Shown here: piece by piece, positions 1 through 5,779 of the stretch
How positions within the stretch are numbered: the first letter of the stretch is position 1
Layout: every line of letters begins with the position of its first letter
Assembly (NCBI GenBank): GCA_007571185.1
Contig: RKRX01000155.1
Coordinates: 1 to 6,815 of the forward strand
DNA length: 6,815 nucleotides
Direction of reading: 5' to 3'
From: Oceanicaulis sp.
GTDB taxonomy: Bacteria > Pseudomonadota > Alphaproteobacteria > Caulobacterales > Maricaulaceae
Made by a program: the position numbers and the translations under genes
The notes under the pieces: generated by a model
What the model was told of the DNA's origin: nothing
Database searches by the model: none
Seen by the model: only the letters and a program-made list of their open reading frames with translations

Positions 1-1545
1 GCCTACCTTTTGAAACATCGAGGTTCCCGAGCCGATCTGGAAATTTTCCTCCCCTATGTTACGCAGCGGGTAATTGAGGTGGGGGCTGTCGCCGCCCATA
101 CGGGCAATATGATCAAACTCTCTGGGGCGCGCCCGGCTTCCCCCAACACGAGCGAAGCCATATATCTCTGAAAAGCCGGAAGGCCATTTGATATTGTTTG
201 ATGGCACAGAACGGCCTTTAACACCCAACATATCGAGCTCATCCGCGTGGCACTTCGCATGGGCGAAACGGACGAAACGGTTGTCTAGGTAGAGATACGA
301 TGGTTCTACCGAACCCTGATAATAGTCTTCCAGCGACGAACCGTACCGTCGAAAAGCATTCGGTTCTGCTACTACGGCGAATACACCTAGTGAAGACCGA
401 CCCACGCGTCCCAGCCGTTGCCGGAATGCCTTTTTAGATGCTGGCAGCCCAAGGTGTAACCCTACCATAAAGTGTGAAATGTTGATACCCAATTCGAGGG
501 CTGACGTAGCAACGACACCACGTAGGTGACCCGATCTCAGTGCGCTCTCAATCTCGGCTCTGTCTTGCGTTTCATAACCGCCCCGATAGGGTTTTACCAA
601 GCCATGCTCGGTCTGGGCAGCGAGTCTTTCGACACCCTGCCGTGAATCGAGAAAGGTGATGAAGCTGCCAGAATCGGACCGTTCTATGAGGGATCGCTGA
701 ATTGCGGAGGTCATGCTCTGCGCCTCGTCTGCACCACATGCCAAATGCAGCAAGGAGCGAGCGTGTTGAGGAGATCCATCCTCACCGCTGCCGATTACAA
801 CGAAGTCTGTTCCCGTCAGATTCTGGAGGTGCTGACTCGGGTTGGCGATGGTGGCGCTTGCCGCAATGATGGAGAACGGACGGCTTGCCTGTCTTTTCTT
901 CCGACAGATTAGTGCTGCTGCTTGTAGCCTTCGGAGCAGAAAAGCAACATTGCTCCCGAACACAGCTTCCAAGGTATGCGCTTCGTCGACGATCAGTAGA
1001 TCCAAACAGGATAGAAACTGCTTGGAGAGGCCGGTCAATTCGCGCATAAGCCAAGCGTGACACACGTCTGGGGTCGCGATGATAATCCGGGCTCTCTCAA
1101 GCGCTGCCTTCCGGTCGGGTATTGGCTCGTCACCTGTAACACTCGCAACCCAGTCTTCCGGCATTCCTGCCATTCGGAGAACGCGTTGCCAACTTACGCA
1201 CTGATCAGCCGCGAGTGCTTTCAGAGGATAGAACACAAGAACTTTGGCTTCACAGTCATCCTGAAGCATTTTGATTGCGGCTGCCTGAAACACCAACGAT
1301 TTCCCGGATGCCGTTCCCGTCGAGAGCACCACGTTATGGCCTGACGCGAATGCCTCGAGAGCCAACGCTTGGTGTCGCCACAGATTCCCCTTTAAAGTTT
1401 CGTCATTAAGTAGCCAACTGCCGACGGAACCAGTTCTGAAGATGTCAGGGATGGTTCGTGTCCTCTCACCCCGTGCTGGCAGTTCAAGTCGTTCGACCAC
1501 GTTGATATTTCGGTCTTCAATTTCATTCTCGAATATGTTCAACAT
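1..1545 (-). CDS. DEAD/DEAH-box helicase, MrfA/YprA/Hrq1-like (3' end outside window)
   Basis: Superfamily 2 helicase that should use ATP to translocate on or unwind nucleic acid. The first 515 residues are visible in one uninterrupted frame and no stop is reached at the left edge. Visible motifs: Q-motif region near Q59; Walker A STGTASGKS (75-83); motif Ib IIATPD (155-160); DEAH (187-190); SAT (230-232); a second RecA lobe beginning FITFLDSRQG (295-304); YRGGYETQDRAEIE (320-333); motif V TSALELGIN (347-355); motif VI QRLGRVGR (376-383). The YRxGY..DR..IE and ALELGI signatures place it with Hrq1/MrfA rather than RecQ or UvrB. Family members usually end in a DUF1998 zinc-binding domain, which would lie off the window. 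Start ATG at 1545 has AGGAGG about 11 bases upstream and no earlier in-frame start after a stop. It is the second gene of a probable unit with the broken DUF262 gene. Biological role unproven; defence is inferred from the neighbour. Confidence 0.9.
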   Translation of the reverse strand, partial: MLNIFENEIEDRNINVVERLELPARGERTRTIPDIFRTGSVGSWLLNDETLKGNLWRHQALALEAFASGHNVVLSTGTASGKSLVFQAAAIKMLQDDCEAKVLVFYPLKALAADQCVSWQRVLRMAGMPEDWVASVTGDEPIPDRKAALERARIIIATPDVCHAWLMRELTGLSKQFLSCLDLLIVDEAHTLEAVFGSNVAFLLRRLQAAALICRKKRQASRPFSIIAASATIANPSQHLQNLTGTDFVVIGSGEDGSPQHARSLLHLACGADEAQSMTSAIQRSLIERSDSGSFITFLDSRQGVERLAAQTEHGLVKPYRGGYETQDRAEIESALRSGHLRGVVATSALELGINISHFMVGLHLGLPASKKAFRQRLGRVGRSSLGVFAVVAEPNAFRRYGSSLEDYYQGSVEPSYLYLDNRFVRFAHAKCHADELDMLGVKGRSVPSNNIKWPSGFSEIYGFARVGGSRARPREFDHIARMGGDSPHLNYPLRNIGEENFQIGSGTSMFQKVG

Positions 1546-1619
1546 CTCAGGCTTGACCTCCTTTTGGGATTCTTGAACATGCGTACATGATCACGTTCAG
1601 ACCGGGACTCATGATCTAG

Positions 1620-3011
1620 TTATGACGGTGTACGGCCTTCACAGAGCACCTTCATGTCCTCACCAATGAGCTCCGCCCGTTTTTCCAAAAACTCATCATA
1701 GTTTCCAGCAATCAATGCATCATACGGTACTCCGTGGCTTTCCAAGCGTCTGCGCACAGCGTCCTCATCAATGCTAGCAGCTTGCCTCCGCTCCTCGATA
1801 TATTCTTTTGGTGTTTTCGCGCGGATATTACGGTTGGTCTTCCATGTGATCAAAGCGCAGTTTAGCGCACGGTTGACATGGTCATCATCCCGATCTCCTC
1901 CCAAAATTCTGACGGGATAGAGGTGGTGGTATTCGCGGTTGCGGATGTTGTCGACCGAGATGGGAGCAGCATCAGCGAAATCTTGTCCGCCTCGCCGTAA
2001 TCCGGTAGCAAGGATCGAGCACGGCAAGCGACTGTTCTGCTTCGGCCATCCGGCGAGCTTGAGCTGTTCGACATCGGGAAGCGGGTAGGATCGTTCATTG
2101 AAGAGCTCGCACGGCTCAGCCTCTTCACCTGCGACCATTCTCTTTAGCACCTTGTAGTCTGTAAAAGCACGGCTGGAGGTACTCTTGCTGTAGCGATCGG
2201 TGTAGTTAGCTCTCCAAAGCACTTTTCGGATCAGCGCACGGGCATTGCCACCCAGATCAAGGGCACCTTCGGGTACGTCGGCCCACAGTGCGCATACTAG
2301 GTAAGCCGCAATTTCACTCGGTAGACATTTCTCATTGAGAAAAATCCTCTCATCCTGGAGAAATCTGATCCCGCACCTAAGTCCGTGTTTGAGCTTTTCC
2401 CATATGTCGAGTAGCTCGGCACTGAAGTCGCGGTCTCGGTAGGTTTTCCTACCCGGTTGTTTCTCCATCAGAAGTGCAGCCACTGAAAGGATGATATCCT
2501 CTCTCTTTTTGTAGTCGCGTACAAGGGGAATTTCGTCGATGAGTTCCTCGATCATGCCAAGGAGTGACTCGCTAGCTTCGCTTTCGAGCTGTGCAACAAC
2601 GAAGTCGAAGTCTCTAAGTGGCGACGTTGAGGTATTCATCTTGATGAACACGTCGAGTGCTGTTTCACGGCTTGTTTCTGCATTGAGTGATAAGAAAGGA
2701 ATGTCGTACCCGGCGACACGGTGGCGCAGTTCCGTAACGCGCTTAGCTAATGCCACCGAAAGAAGCTGGTGATCCTCACTATCCTGAATTGCCGCCTCCC
2801 ATTCGCTTAGGTACTTTTCGCCTTTCACACCCGGCAGGAAAATTGTTATGGGCACAAATTGTCGTTTTAATGCCGCAACATGACTGTTTGCCCAAACAGG
2901 TTGCCTCGTGCCCCCTTTATCCCAGCGTCTCACATCTTTAACGGCAGGCGTATCTGCGTTTTCCTCCTCGTCATCATCATCGATATTTGATCCAGCAGCT
3001 TCAACCGACAC
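1620..3011 (-). pseudogene. C-terminal piece of DUF262/HNH (GmrSD-type) protein
   Basis: This 463-codon open frame is in the same frame as the piece upstream (to 3030) and is separated from it only by a TAG codon and six sense codons, so the two are one gene. From the GTG at 3011 it begins with an acidic stretch (residues 11-20, DDDDEEENAD). It then carries the second half of the DUF262 core, ALDVFIKMNTSTSPLRDFDF (118-137), and a long helical middle. Near the end is an HNH/DUF1524-like region: EYHHLYPVRIL (360-370), N380, N384 and KTNRNIRAKTPKEYIEE (391-407). In GmrSD-like proteins the N-terminal fold binds and hydrolyses nucleotide and the C-terminal HNH domain cuts DNA. No Shine-Dalgarno sequence is visible before GTG 3011, so independent translation of this piece looks poor. 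Stop TAA lies 74 bases before the helicase start. Domain assignment is firm for DUF262 and moderate for HNH. Confidence 0.8.
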
Positions 3012-3029
3012 AAAGATATCGAGATGAGG

Positions 3030-3032
3030 CTA
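3030..3032 (-). other. in-frame amber codon inside the DUF262 domain
   Basis: Reading the minus strand, the codons run ACT GGC GAT TAG CCT CAT CTC GAT ATC. Both sides remain in one frame and both carry DUF262 signatures, so the TAG lies within a single domain. One base change (for example from TAC, TAT or CAG) would restore a full-length frame. Nothing seen here suggests programmed readthrough. Confidence 0.85.
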
Positions 3033-3335
3033 ATCGCCAGTGAAGCTGCGCCAGAGTGCTGTTAATCTCTGCTGTCCATCAAGGAGGTGTGCTTGGGGTT
3101 TCTCATGCGAGCATGGGGCCCCTATAATCGGGCGTGACTCGAAAAGTTCCTTGTTACCCACCTCCAAAGTCAACAGCGTGCCAATGGGCAAGGGCGGGCT
3201 ACGGAAAATATTCTCCAACAGACTAACGATCTGCTTGTCGCTCCACGCCTCACGACGCTGGAATCGAGGCAGTACAATCTGCCCCTGCCTAATCATGGAA
3301 AACCAGTTTTCAATTTTTTTGTTACGCGCTTCCAT
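3030..3335 (-). pseudogene. N-terminal piece of DUF262 (GmrSD-type) protein, ended by in-frame TAG
   Basis: A 101-residue frame holding the first half of a DUF262 domain. IVLPRFQRREAW (20-31) is the classic lPxfQR...W signature, PLPIGTLL (49-56) follows, and LLDGQQRLTALW (84-95) contains the DGQQR motif of the ParB/Srx-like nucleotide-binding fold. The frame stops at TAG four codons after SFTG, exactly where family members continue into a hydrophobic strand. The codons after the TAG (PHLDIFVSVE) restore that pattern, which points to a point mutation or a read error rather than a natural end. I chose ATG 3335 because its GGAG is 10 bases upstream. The ATG at 3344, which adds MIT, sits only one base after the same GGAG and is a poor start. 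The gene is first in the minus-strand unit. If intact, the protein would be about 571 residues, a normal length for a DUF262/HNH protein. Confidence 0.85.
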
Positions 3336-3385
3336 CGTTATCATACTCCTTGATTACGCGCTTCCATCGTTATCATACTCCTTGA
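3322..3385. repeat. perfect 32-base tandem duplication over the DUF262 start
   Basis: Bases 3322-3353 and 3354-3385 are identical, 32 of 32, with no spacer. On the minus strand each unit carries AAGGAGT, the paired start codons (ATGATAACGATG) and the codons for EAR. The downstream unit (3322-3353) belongs to the DUF262 gene. The upstream unit duplicates its ribosome-binding site and start codons. The unit is not a multiple of three bases, so the two copies are out of frame with each other. Confidence 0.95.
3341..3376 (-). CDS. possible 11-codon leader frame created by the duplication
   Basis: The upstream copy of the 32-base repeat can be read as MITMEARNQGV followed by TGA, starting at ATG 3376 or, better spaced from GGAG, at ATG 3367. 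Its TGA overlaps the ATG at 3344 as ATGA, a layout that often allows translational coupling. It is more likely a by-product of the duplication than a selected peptide, but ribosomes may well start here before reaching the DUF262 start. Confidence 0.3.
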   Translation of the reverse strand: MITMEARNQGV

Positions 3386-3416
3386 TAAAGTCAAATGGTT
3401 TTTGCAGTAGGCGAAT

Positions 3417-3570
3417 TTGCCGAGTCAAAATATGGAGCAGGAACTGGTCCGTATGAGTCCTCAAGGCTTCGCCCATTTCATGGACATCCCATTTCATGGA
3501 CATACTGGCGCGTCCCGCCGCTCCGGCACCGGAAATGATGGAATTGTTGAAGTGACCCGCGCCGTGGGAG
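3417..3570 (+). pseudogene. decayed DUF1778 (TacA-like) antitoxin, C-terminal part
   Basis: Only the C-terminal part of a ribbon-helix-helix DUF1778 antitoxin can be recognised. From about 3429 one frame reads NMEQELVRMSPQGFAHFMDI. A 16-base tandem duplication (3472-3503) then shifts the frame, and the neighbouring frame continues HFMDILARPAAPAPEMMELLK to a TGA at 3553-3555, followed in frame by PAPWE. With one repeat copy removed and the TGA read as Arg, the tail becomes ...ILARPAAPAPEMMELL-KRPAPWE, which matches my recollection of DUF1778 tails (a small-residue/proline stretch, then ELLxRxAPWE). The DNA-binding N-terminus is missing: the same frame meets TAG at 3408-3410 near the DUF262 5' end. 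Family assignment is from memory of the pattern. In intact systems this protein neutralises the adjacent GNAT toxin and represses the operon. Confidence 0.55.
3472..3503. repeat. perfect 16-base tandem duplication in antitoxin remnant
   Basis: CCCATTTCATGGACAT occurs twice with no spacer, at 3472-3487 and 3488-3503. Sixteen bases shift the reading frame by one. Removing one copy joins SPQGFAHFMDI to LARPAAPAPEMMELLK in a single plus-strand frame. Confidence 0.95.
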
Positions 3571-3579
3571 CTCGGCTAC

Positions 3580-3788
3580 GTGGCGAGACGGCAGCCCCTT
3601 GCCACTGCCCACGATGTTTCCAGACAAACCGATGCTTGACCATTGGCTGAGGCACGCGCCATCTCCAATTAGCGGAAAGGCTTTAAGCCGTCCTCGTTGT
3701 TGGTCTCGCGCCTTCGATGAATGATCGGCGGGTTCTGTTCTGTTCAATCAGCGCTATCGCCATCTCGCTCGGCGAAGTGGCCGAGTGA
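3580..3788 (+). pseudogene. decayed GNAT-family (TacT-like) acetyltransferase toxin
   Basis: Directly after the antitoxin remnant, fragments in three successive frames match the first half of TacT-type GNAT toxins. GTG 3580 opens ARRQPLATAHDVS, resembling the usual P-L...H-V/D-V opening. A +1 frame from 3614 gives FPDKPMLDHWLRHA, resembling the F..G...LDDWL segment, and ends at TGA 3722-3724. A third frame from 3729 gives RVLFCSISAIAISLGEVAE, resembling the VxGfYSlaxGxvxxxEa strand, and ends at TGA 3786-3788. The acetyl-CoA-binding half is absent. TacT-like toxins acetylate charged tRNA and sit downstream of DUF1778 genes, so the order fits. The region cannot encode a working enzyme. Each fragment is short and weak alone; the order and partner give it weight. 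Confidence 0.45.
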
Positions 3789-3828
3789 AGCCGTAGAGCC
3801 AGGGACATTCTTCACACCCTTGATTTTC

Positions 3829-3848
3829 ACCCCGCTCGGGGTTTGTTT
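3829..3848 (+). terminator. rho-independent terminator-like hairpin
   Basis: ACCCC (3829-3833) pairs with GGGGT (3838-3842) around a GCTC loop and is followed by TTTGTTT on the plus strand. The stem is short but GC-rich. It lies just after the toxin remnant and 61 bases before the NUDIX start. It would insulate the NUDIX-cysE unit from transcription entering from the left, so that unit needs a promoter in 3849-3900, where I see no convincing -35/-10 pair. Confidence 0.5.
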
Positions 3849-3854
3849 CGGCAG

Positions 3855-3877
3855 GCGGCGCATTGCGCAATTCCGCC
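3855..3877. promoter_or_regulatory. palindromic element upstream of the NUDIX gene
   Basis: A 10-base perfect palindrome, ATTGCGCAAT (3862-3871), is flanked by GGCGG (3855-3859) and CCGCC (3873-3877), giving a dyad with slightly unequal spacers. It ends 31 bases before the TTG start. It could be an operator or a 5' leader hairpin; no specific regulator is recognised. Confidence 0.25.
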
Positions 3878-3908
3878 CTCGTGTCTGCGCCAAAACCGGA
3901 GCCTGCCC

Positions 3909-4520
3909 TTGAACAAGCCCGAGTTGGAAAAGCGTGGTCCCTGGACGATCCTTTCCGAGCGTCTGGGCTATGAAAATCCCTGGATGACGGTGCGTGAGTT
4001 TGACGTGCTGCGCCCGGACGGGTCGCCGGGACTGTATGGTGTGATGGAGCCCCGCAATCTCGCCATCGGCGTGCTGCCGGTCTTTGACAATGGTGATACC
4101 CTACTGGTGGGCCAGTACCGGTTTGCGCTGGACGCCTATTCCTGGGAATTGCCTGAAGGGGGTGGTCCGCACGGTGTTGACCCTCTGGTGTCCGCGCGGC
4201 GTGAACTGGAGGAGGAAACCGGCTGTACGGCGCAGAACTGGCGAAAATTGCTGGAGTTGGATGTTTCCAATTCCATCAGCAGTGAGCGGGCGTTCTGCTT
4301 TCTGGCTTGGGGGTTGAACGAAGGACAATCTGATCGGGAGAGCAGTGAGGCGGACATGATCACGCATCGTTTACCCGTGCACGCGGCTATAGCCATGGCC
4401 ATGTCAGGAAAAATACGCGACAGTCTGACCGTGATCATGTTGCTGACCGCTGCAGAAAAAGCGCGCAGCGGCGTTCTGAACCCGGCGCTGAGCCGTCTCA
4501 TCCTGTCTGACCGGTCTTGA
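3909..4520 (+). CDS. NUDIX hydrolase, ADP-ribose pyrophosphatase-like
   Basis: A 203-residue enzyme expected to hydrolyse a nucleoside diphosphate linked to another group, using divalent metal. The NUDIX box lies at 84-106 and reads GGGPHGVDPLVSARR then ELEEETGC. The metal-binding REL-EEE-T-G core (R98, E99, E102, E103, G105) is intact, while the first Glu of the consensus Gx5E is Val90. The strands before it (NLAIGVLPVF, DTLLVGQYRF, SWELPEGG) resemble the NudF/ADP-ribose pyrophosphatase group, but substrate cannot be read from sequence. Start TTG 3909 is chosen because GGAG at 3898-3901 is 7 bases upstream; the frame stays open further upstream to 3843 without a comparable ribosome-binding site. 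It is first in the probable unit with cysE and the DUF3126 gene, with 60 bases before the cysE start. Confidence 0.88.
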   Translation: MNKPELEKRGPWTILSERLGYENPWMTVREFDVLRPDGSPGLYGVMEPRNLAIGVLPVFDNGDTLLVGQYRFALDAYSWELPEGGGPHGVDPLVSARRELEEETGCTAQNWRKLLELDVSNSISSERAFCFLAWGLNEGQSDRESSEADMITHRLPVHAAIAMAMSGKIRDSLTVIMLLTAAEKARSGVLNPALSRLILSDRS

Positions 4521-4580
4521 TTGGCGCCGTGTGAGACTGGTTGATCCATAGCGTTCGATCCGATGCGGGAGCGGCCCGAG

Positions 4581-5393
4581 ATGAGCTTTGCTGAACCCCA
4601 TTCTGGCACTGTCGCGCCTGTGCTGGCGATCCGCGCCTGGAACCGGTTGCGCCTCGAGGCGGCATCCGCCGCTGCTGAAGAGCCCATGCTGGCCAGTTTT
4701 CTTAACGCGGCGATCCTGCGCCATGACGGATTGGCGGGGGCTCTGGCGCACCGTGTCGCCACGAAAATGAGCGCTTCCCAGCTTGATGCGTTGCATATCC
4801 ATGACGTGGCCAGGCAGGCGCTGGAGACAGAGCCCGATCTGGTGGAGAAGGCGGCTGCGGACATGCTGGCGGTGGATGAGCGTGATCCTGCGTGCCTGTC
4901 CCTGCTGCAACCCTTCCTCTACTTCAAGGGTTTTCATGGTCTTCTGTGCTACCGTATTGCGCACTGTCTGTGGCGTCAGGGGCGTCAGACTCTGGCTTTT
5001 CACATGCAGAACGGGATGTCAGAGCGTTTTGGTCTGGATATTCATCCCGCCGCCCGGTTGGGCCAGGCGATCATGATCGACCATGCTACATCGTTGGTGA
5101 TTGGTGAAACCGCTGTTGTGGGTGATGATGTGTCTATTCTGCATGAAGTGACGCTAGGCGGCACCGGATCACACGGCGGGGAGCGTCATCCCAAGATCGG
5201 TAATGGCGTACTGATCGGCGCCGGCGCCAAGGTGCTGGGCGACATTACCGTTGGTGCGCAAGCCCGCATTGCGGCGGGCTCGGTGGTGCTGGCCGATGTG
5301 CCCGCCCGCTGCACGGTGGCGGGTGTGCCCGCCAGACCGGTCGCCGGCAGGTGCGTGGAACCTTCACGCACCATGGATCATACCTTGCCCTGA
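4581..5393 (+). CDS. cysE: serine O-acetyltransferase
   Basis: Catalyses acetyl-CoA + L-serine to O-acetyl-L-serine, the first committed step of cysteine synthesis in the cytoplasm. At 270 residues it is close to the E. coli enzyme (273). It has the helical N-terminal domain (about 15-150) and a left-handed beta-helix of hexapeptide repeats from DIHPAARLG (153-161) onward. Residues equivalent to E. coli Asp92, Asp157, His158 and His193 are present at 102, 167, 168 and 203, a constant offset of ten. The signatures HATSLVIGETAVVGDDVSIL, VTLGGTG and RHPKI are intact. ATG 4581 is preferred because GGAG (4568-4571) lies 9 bases upstream; the in-frame ATG at 4563 lacks a ribosome-binding site. The C-terminus is ...TMDHTLP and lacks the terminal Ile by which many CysE proteins dock into CysK, so feedback through the cysteine synthase complex may differ. 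Confidence 0.96.
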   Translation: MSFAEPHSGTVAPVLAIRAWNRLRLEAASAAAEEPMLASFLNAAILRHDGLAGALAHRVATKMSASQLDALHIHDVARQALETEPDLVEKAAADMLAVDERDPACLSLLQPFLYFKGFHGLLCYRIAHCLWRQGRQTLAFHMQNGMSERFGLDIHPAARLGQAIMIDHATSLVIGETAVVGDDVSILHEVTLGGTGSHGGERHPKIGNGVLIGAGAKVLGDITVGAQARIAAGSVVLADVPARCTVAGVPARPVAGRCVEPSRTMDHTLP

Positions 5394-5400
5394 ACAGGGC
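5387..5400 (+). other. hairpin overlapping the cysE stop codon
   Basis: GCCCTG (5387-5392) and CAGGGC (5395-5400) form a near-perfect dyad with AA between them, or a CCCT/AGGG stem with a 4-base loop. The cysE stop TGA is within it. No T-run follows, so it is not a typical terminator. It may stabilise the upstream message end or modulate readthrough into the DUF3126 gene. Confidence 0.3.
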
Positions 5401-5491
5401 TGACAGCCAAATCTGCGTCCAAGCTATTGCTCTGAGCGAGCAGGACGTTAGGGTGCGCTCTGTTTGTGACCATCTGCAATGAGGTTGTGCC

Positions 5492-5719
5492 GTGTCTGCA
5501 CCCGTATTCACCGCTGCTGAAGCATCCAAAGTTGAAACTTTCCTGCGCGGCAGGCTGAACCCCGGGTTGAGCGTGCGCTTGCGCCAGCGCCCTGATGAGT
5601 GCGCTGAGATCTACCTGGAATCGGAATGTTTGGGCGTGGTGTCCAAGAATGTCGAAGAGGGTGAAACGTCTTATTCATTCGAAATCACCATTCTCGACAT
5701 CGATCTCGAAAATCTCTGA
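5492..5719 (+). CDS. DUF3126 family protein
   Basis: A 75-residue protein matching DUF3126, a small family of unknown function that I know from Alphaproteobacteria, commonly beside cysE. Features seen: an N-terminal helix TAAEASKVETFLRGRLNP (7-24), a basic strand LSVRLRQRP, then alternating strands AEIYLESECLGVVSKNVEEGE and SYSFEITILDIDL. That strand-rich C-terminal half, ending in ILDIDL, is the family signature. No signal peptide or membrane segment is visible, so it is probably cytoplasmic. GTG 5492 is supported as start by GAGG (5481-5484) 7 bases upstream. The gene follows cysE by 98 bases in the same direction and is probably co-transcribed with it. No biochemical role is known to me; conserved adjacency hints at a link to cysteine or sulfur metabolism, which is inference. 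Confidence 0.88.
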   Translation: MSAPVFTAAEASKVETFLRGRLNPGLSVRLRQRPDECAEIYLESECLGVVSKNVEEGETSYSFEITILDIDLENL

Positions 5720-5779
5720 TCGGTCCTGAGTCTTTCCGAACGGGATCCGGCCCTGCCACGCACGGGTGGACTTCATCGC
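5720..5779. other. convergent intergenic region
   Basis: Sixty bases separate the DUF3126 stop from the phoH stop on the other strand. CCCTGC and GCACGGG at 5751-5766 can form an imperfect hairpin with a bulged base, but no T-run follows on either strand. A shared bidirectional terminator is possible and not clearly shown. Confidence 0.25.

Noticed and set aside
1573..1598. TGAAC/GTTCA inverted repeat between the DUF262 gene and the helicase
   Set aside because: Arms of only five bases separated by 16 bases; easily expected by chance.
1547..1612. 21-codon minus-strand frame between the DUF262 stop and the helicase start (MSPGLNVIMYACSR...)
   Set aside because: It ends just before the helicase ATG, but has no ribosome-binding site of its own and no recognisable sequence.
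3354..3503. Minus-strand frame of 49 codons (MSMKWDVHEMGEALR...) overlapping the DUF262 start
   Set aside because: It looked like an upstream partner gene of DUF262, but it lies antisense to the DUF1778 remnant, whose plus-strand reading is more convincing, and its N-terminal part exists only because of the 16-base duplication.
3478..3747. Minus-strand frame of 89 codons
   Set aside because: Arg/Gly/Ser-rich translation with no recognisable motif; it is antisense to the plus-strand toxin-antitoxin remnant.
4136..5003. Long minus-strand frames (242 and 199 codons) opposite the NUDIX gene and cysE
   Set aside because: They overlap confidently identified genes on the plus strand and show no family motif; long antisense frames are expected in GC-rich coding DNA.
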